Assembly: GCA_016207865.1 (NCBI GenBank)
Contig: JACQZD010000064.1
Coordinates: forward strand, 4,674 to 9,830
DNA from: Nitrospirota bacterium
Lineage (GTDB): Bacteria > Nitrospirota > Thermodesulfovibrionia > UBA6902 > DSMQ01
Length of the DNA: 5,157 nucleotides
Direction: 5' to 3'
Position 1 is the first letter of the stretch. The number at the start of each line of letters is the position of its first letter. Positions 4,762-5,157 of the stretch are shown here, in pieces. The notes under the pieces were generated by a model. The model was not told the DNA's origin, did not search any database, and saw nothing but the letters and a program-made list of their open reading frames with translations. Made by a program: the position numbers and the translations under genes.

Positions 4762-5157
4762 ATGACAGATAATATGCAAAATGGAACTGAGGAAACATAC
4801 GGCGCCGGAGATATAAAAATTCTTAAGGGCCTTGACGGTGTAAGAAAAAGGCCCGCAATGTACATCGGCAGCACGGGAATTGAAGGACTGCATCACCTCG
4901 TCTATGAGGTAGTGGACAACAGCGTTGACGAGGCGCTGGCAGGTTTCTGCACAAAGGTTGACGTCACAATCCACACTGAAGGAAGCATCACTGTCATTGA
5001 TGACGGCAGGGGCATCCCCACGGGTCTCCATCCTGGCGACCCTAAGGGGCGTTCTGCAGCGGAAATTGCTCTGACGGAACTTCACGCCGGAGGAAAATTT
5101 GAAAGTAAGGCATACAAAATCTCAGGCGGACTGCACGGGGTCGGGGTTTCGGTCGTC
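4762..5157 (+). CDS. gyrB: DNA gyrase subunit B, N-terminal ATPase part (runs off right edge)
   Basis: GyrB is the ATPase subunit of type II topoisomerase gyrase, which introduces negative supercoils ahead of replication and transcription. The 132 visible codons cover most of the GHKL ATP-binding fold. ILKGLDGVRKRPAMYIGS (20-37) is the family opening. YEVVDNSVDEALAG (48-61) holds the catalytic base E49 and Mg-binding N53. IDDGRGIP (79-86) holds D80 and R83, in the pocket contacted by ATP and by coumarin drugs. LHAGGKF (107-113) and SGGLHGVGVSVV (121-132) form the ATP lid and phosphate loop. The chosen ATG has AAGGAG (4752-4757) 4 nt upstream; a second in-frame ATG at 4774 is less well placed. 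Distinguishing GyrB from the paralogue ParE is by context (dnaA-dnaN-gyrB) and is strongly favoured. The frame is open to the window edge, and the usual recF before gyrB is absent. Confidence 0.96.
   Translation, partial: MTDNMQNGTEETYGAGDIKILKGLDGVRKRPAMYIGSTGIEGLHHLVYEVVDNSVDEALAGFCTKVDVTIHTEGSITVIDDGRGIPTGLHPGDPKGRSAAEIALTELHAGGKFESKAYKISGGLHGVGVSVV

Noticed and set aside
4672..5085. 137-codon open frame on the - strand across dnaN-gyrB
   Set aside because: It crosses the junction of two well-supported genes and matches nothing recognisable; GyrB motifs fill the opposite strand.

Overview
The window is a bacterial chromosomal segment around the replication-initiation genes. On the + strand it carries dnaA (2188-3528), dnaN (3640-4746) and the first 132 codons of gyrB (4762 to the window edge). 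No recF lies between dnaN and gyrB, because the gap is only 15 bp. To the left are three other genes. The N-terminus of the biotin-synthesis aminotransferase bioA runs off the left edge on the - strand. A small stand-alone V4R-like (4-vinyl-reductase/TRAPP-fold) sensor-type protein of unknown function is at 464-1102 (+). A TrmB-family transcriptional regulator is at 1127-1921 (-).

The window suggests a Gram-negative-type bacterium with moderate GC, sigma70-like promoters (TTGACA/TATAAT) and strong AAGGAGG ribosome sites. The protein style and the dnaA-dnaN-gyrB order without recF would fit Nitrospirota or a deltaproteobacterial-type lineage. That placement is an impression and needs a similarity search.

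Region by region: (1) 1-285 is bioA. (2) 286-463 is a compact divergent control region. It has a perfect-consensus promoter toward bioA and a near-consensus promoter toward the V4R gene. The two -35 boxes form the arms of an 8-bp inverted repeat that resembles a BirA (biotin repressor) operator. A terminator-like leader hairpin then precedes the V4R gene. (3) 464-1102 and 1127-1921 are convergent genes sharing a small hairpin that may stop transcription from both sides. (4) 1922-2187 separates the TrmB gene from dnaA. It holds a 26-bp palindrome abutting the TrmB start codon, a good dnaA promoter, one near-perfect DnaA box and AT-rich stretches, so it is a candidate but unproven oriC/autoregulation region. 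(5) 3529-3639, between dnaA and dnaN, is filled by degenerate GAGTTAA heptads and a 30-bp imperfect inverted repeat.

DnaA (initiator), DnaN (sliding clamp) and GyrB (gyrase ATPase subunit) act together in starting and sustaining chromosome replication. BioA belongs to biotin synthesis. The V4R-like protein and the TrmB regulator have no visible functional link to replication. No clearly new multi-gene system is present. The most interesting material is the regulatory DNA and the V4R-like orphan.
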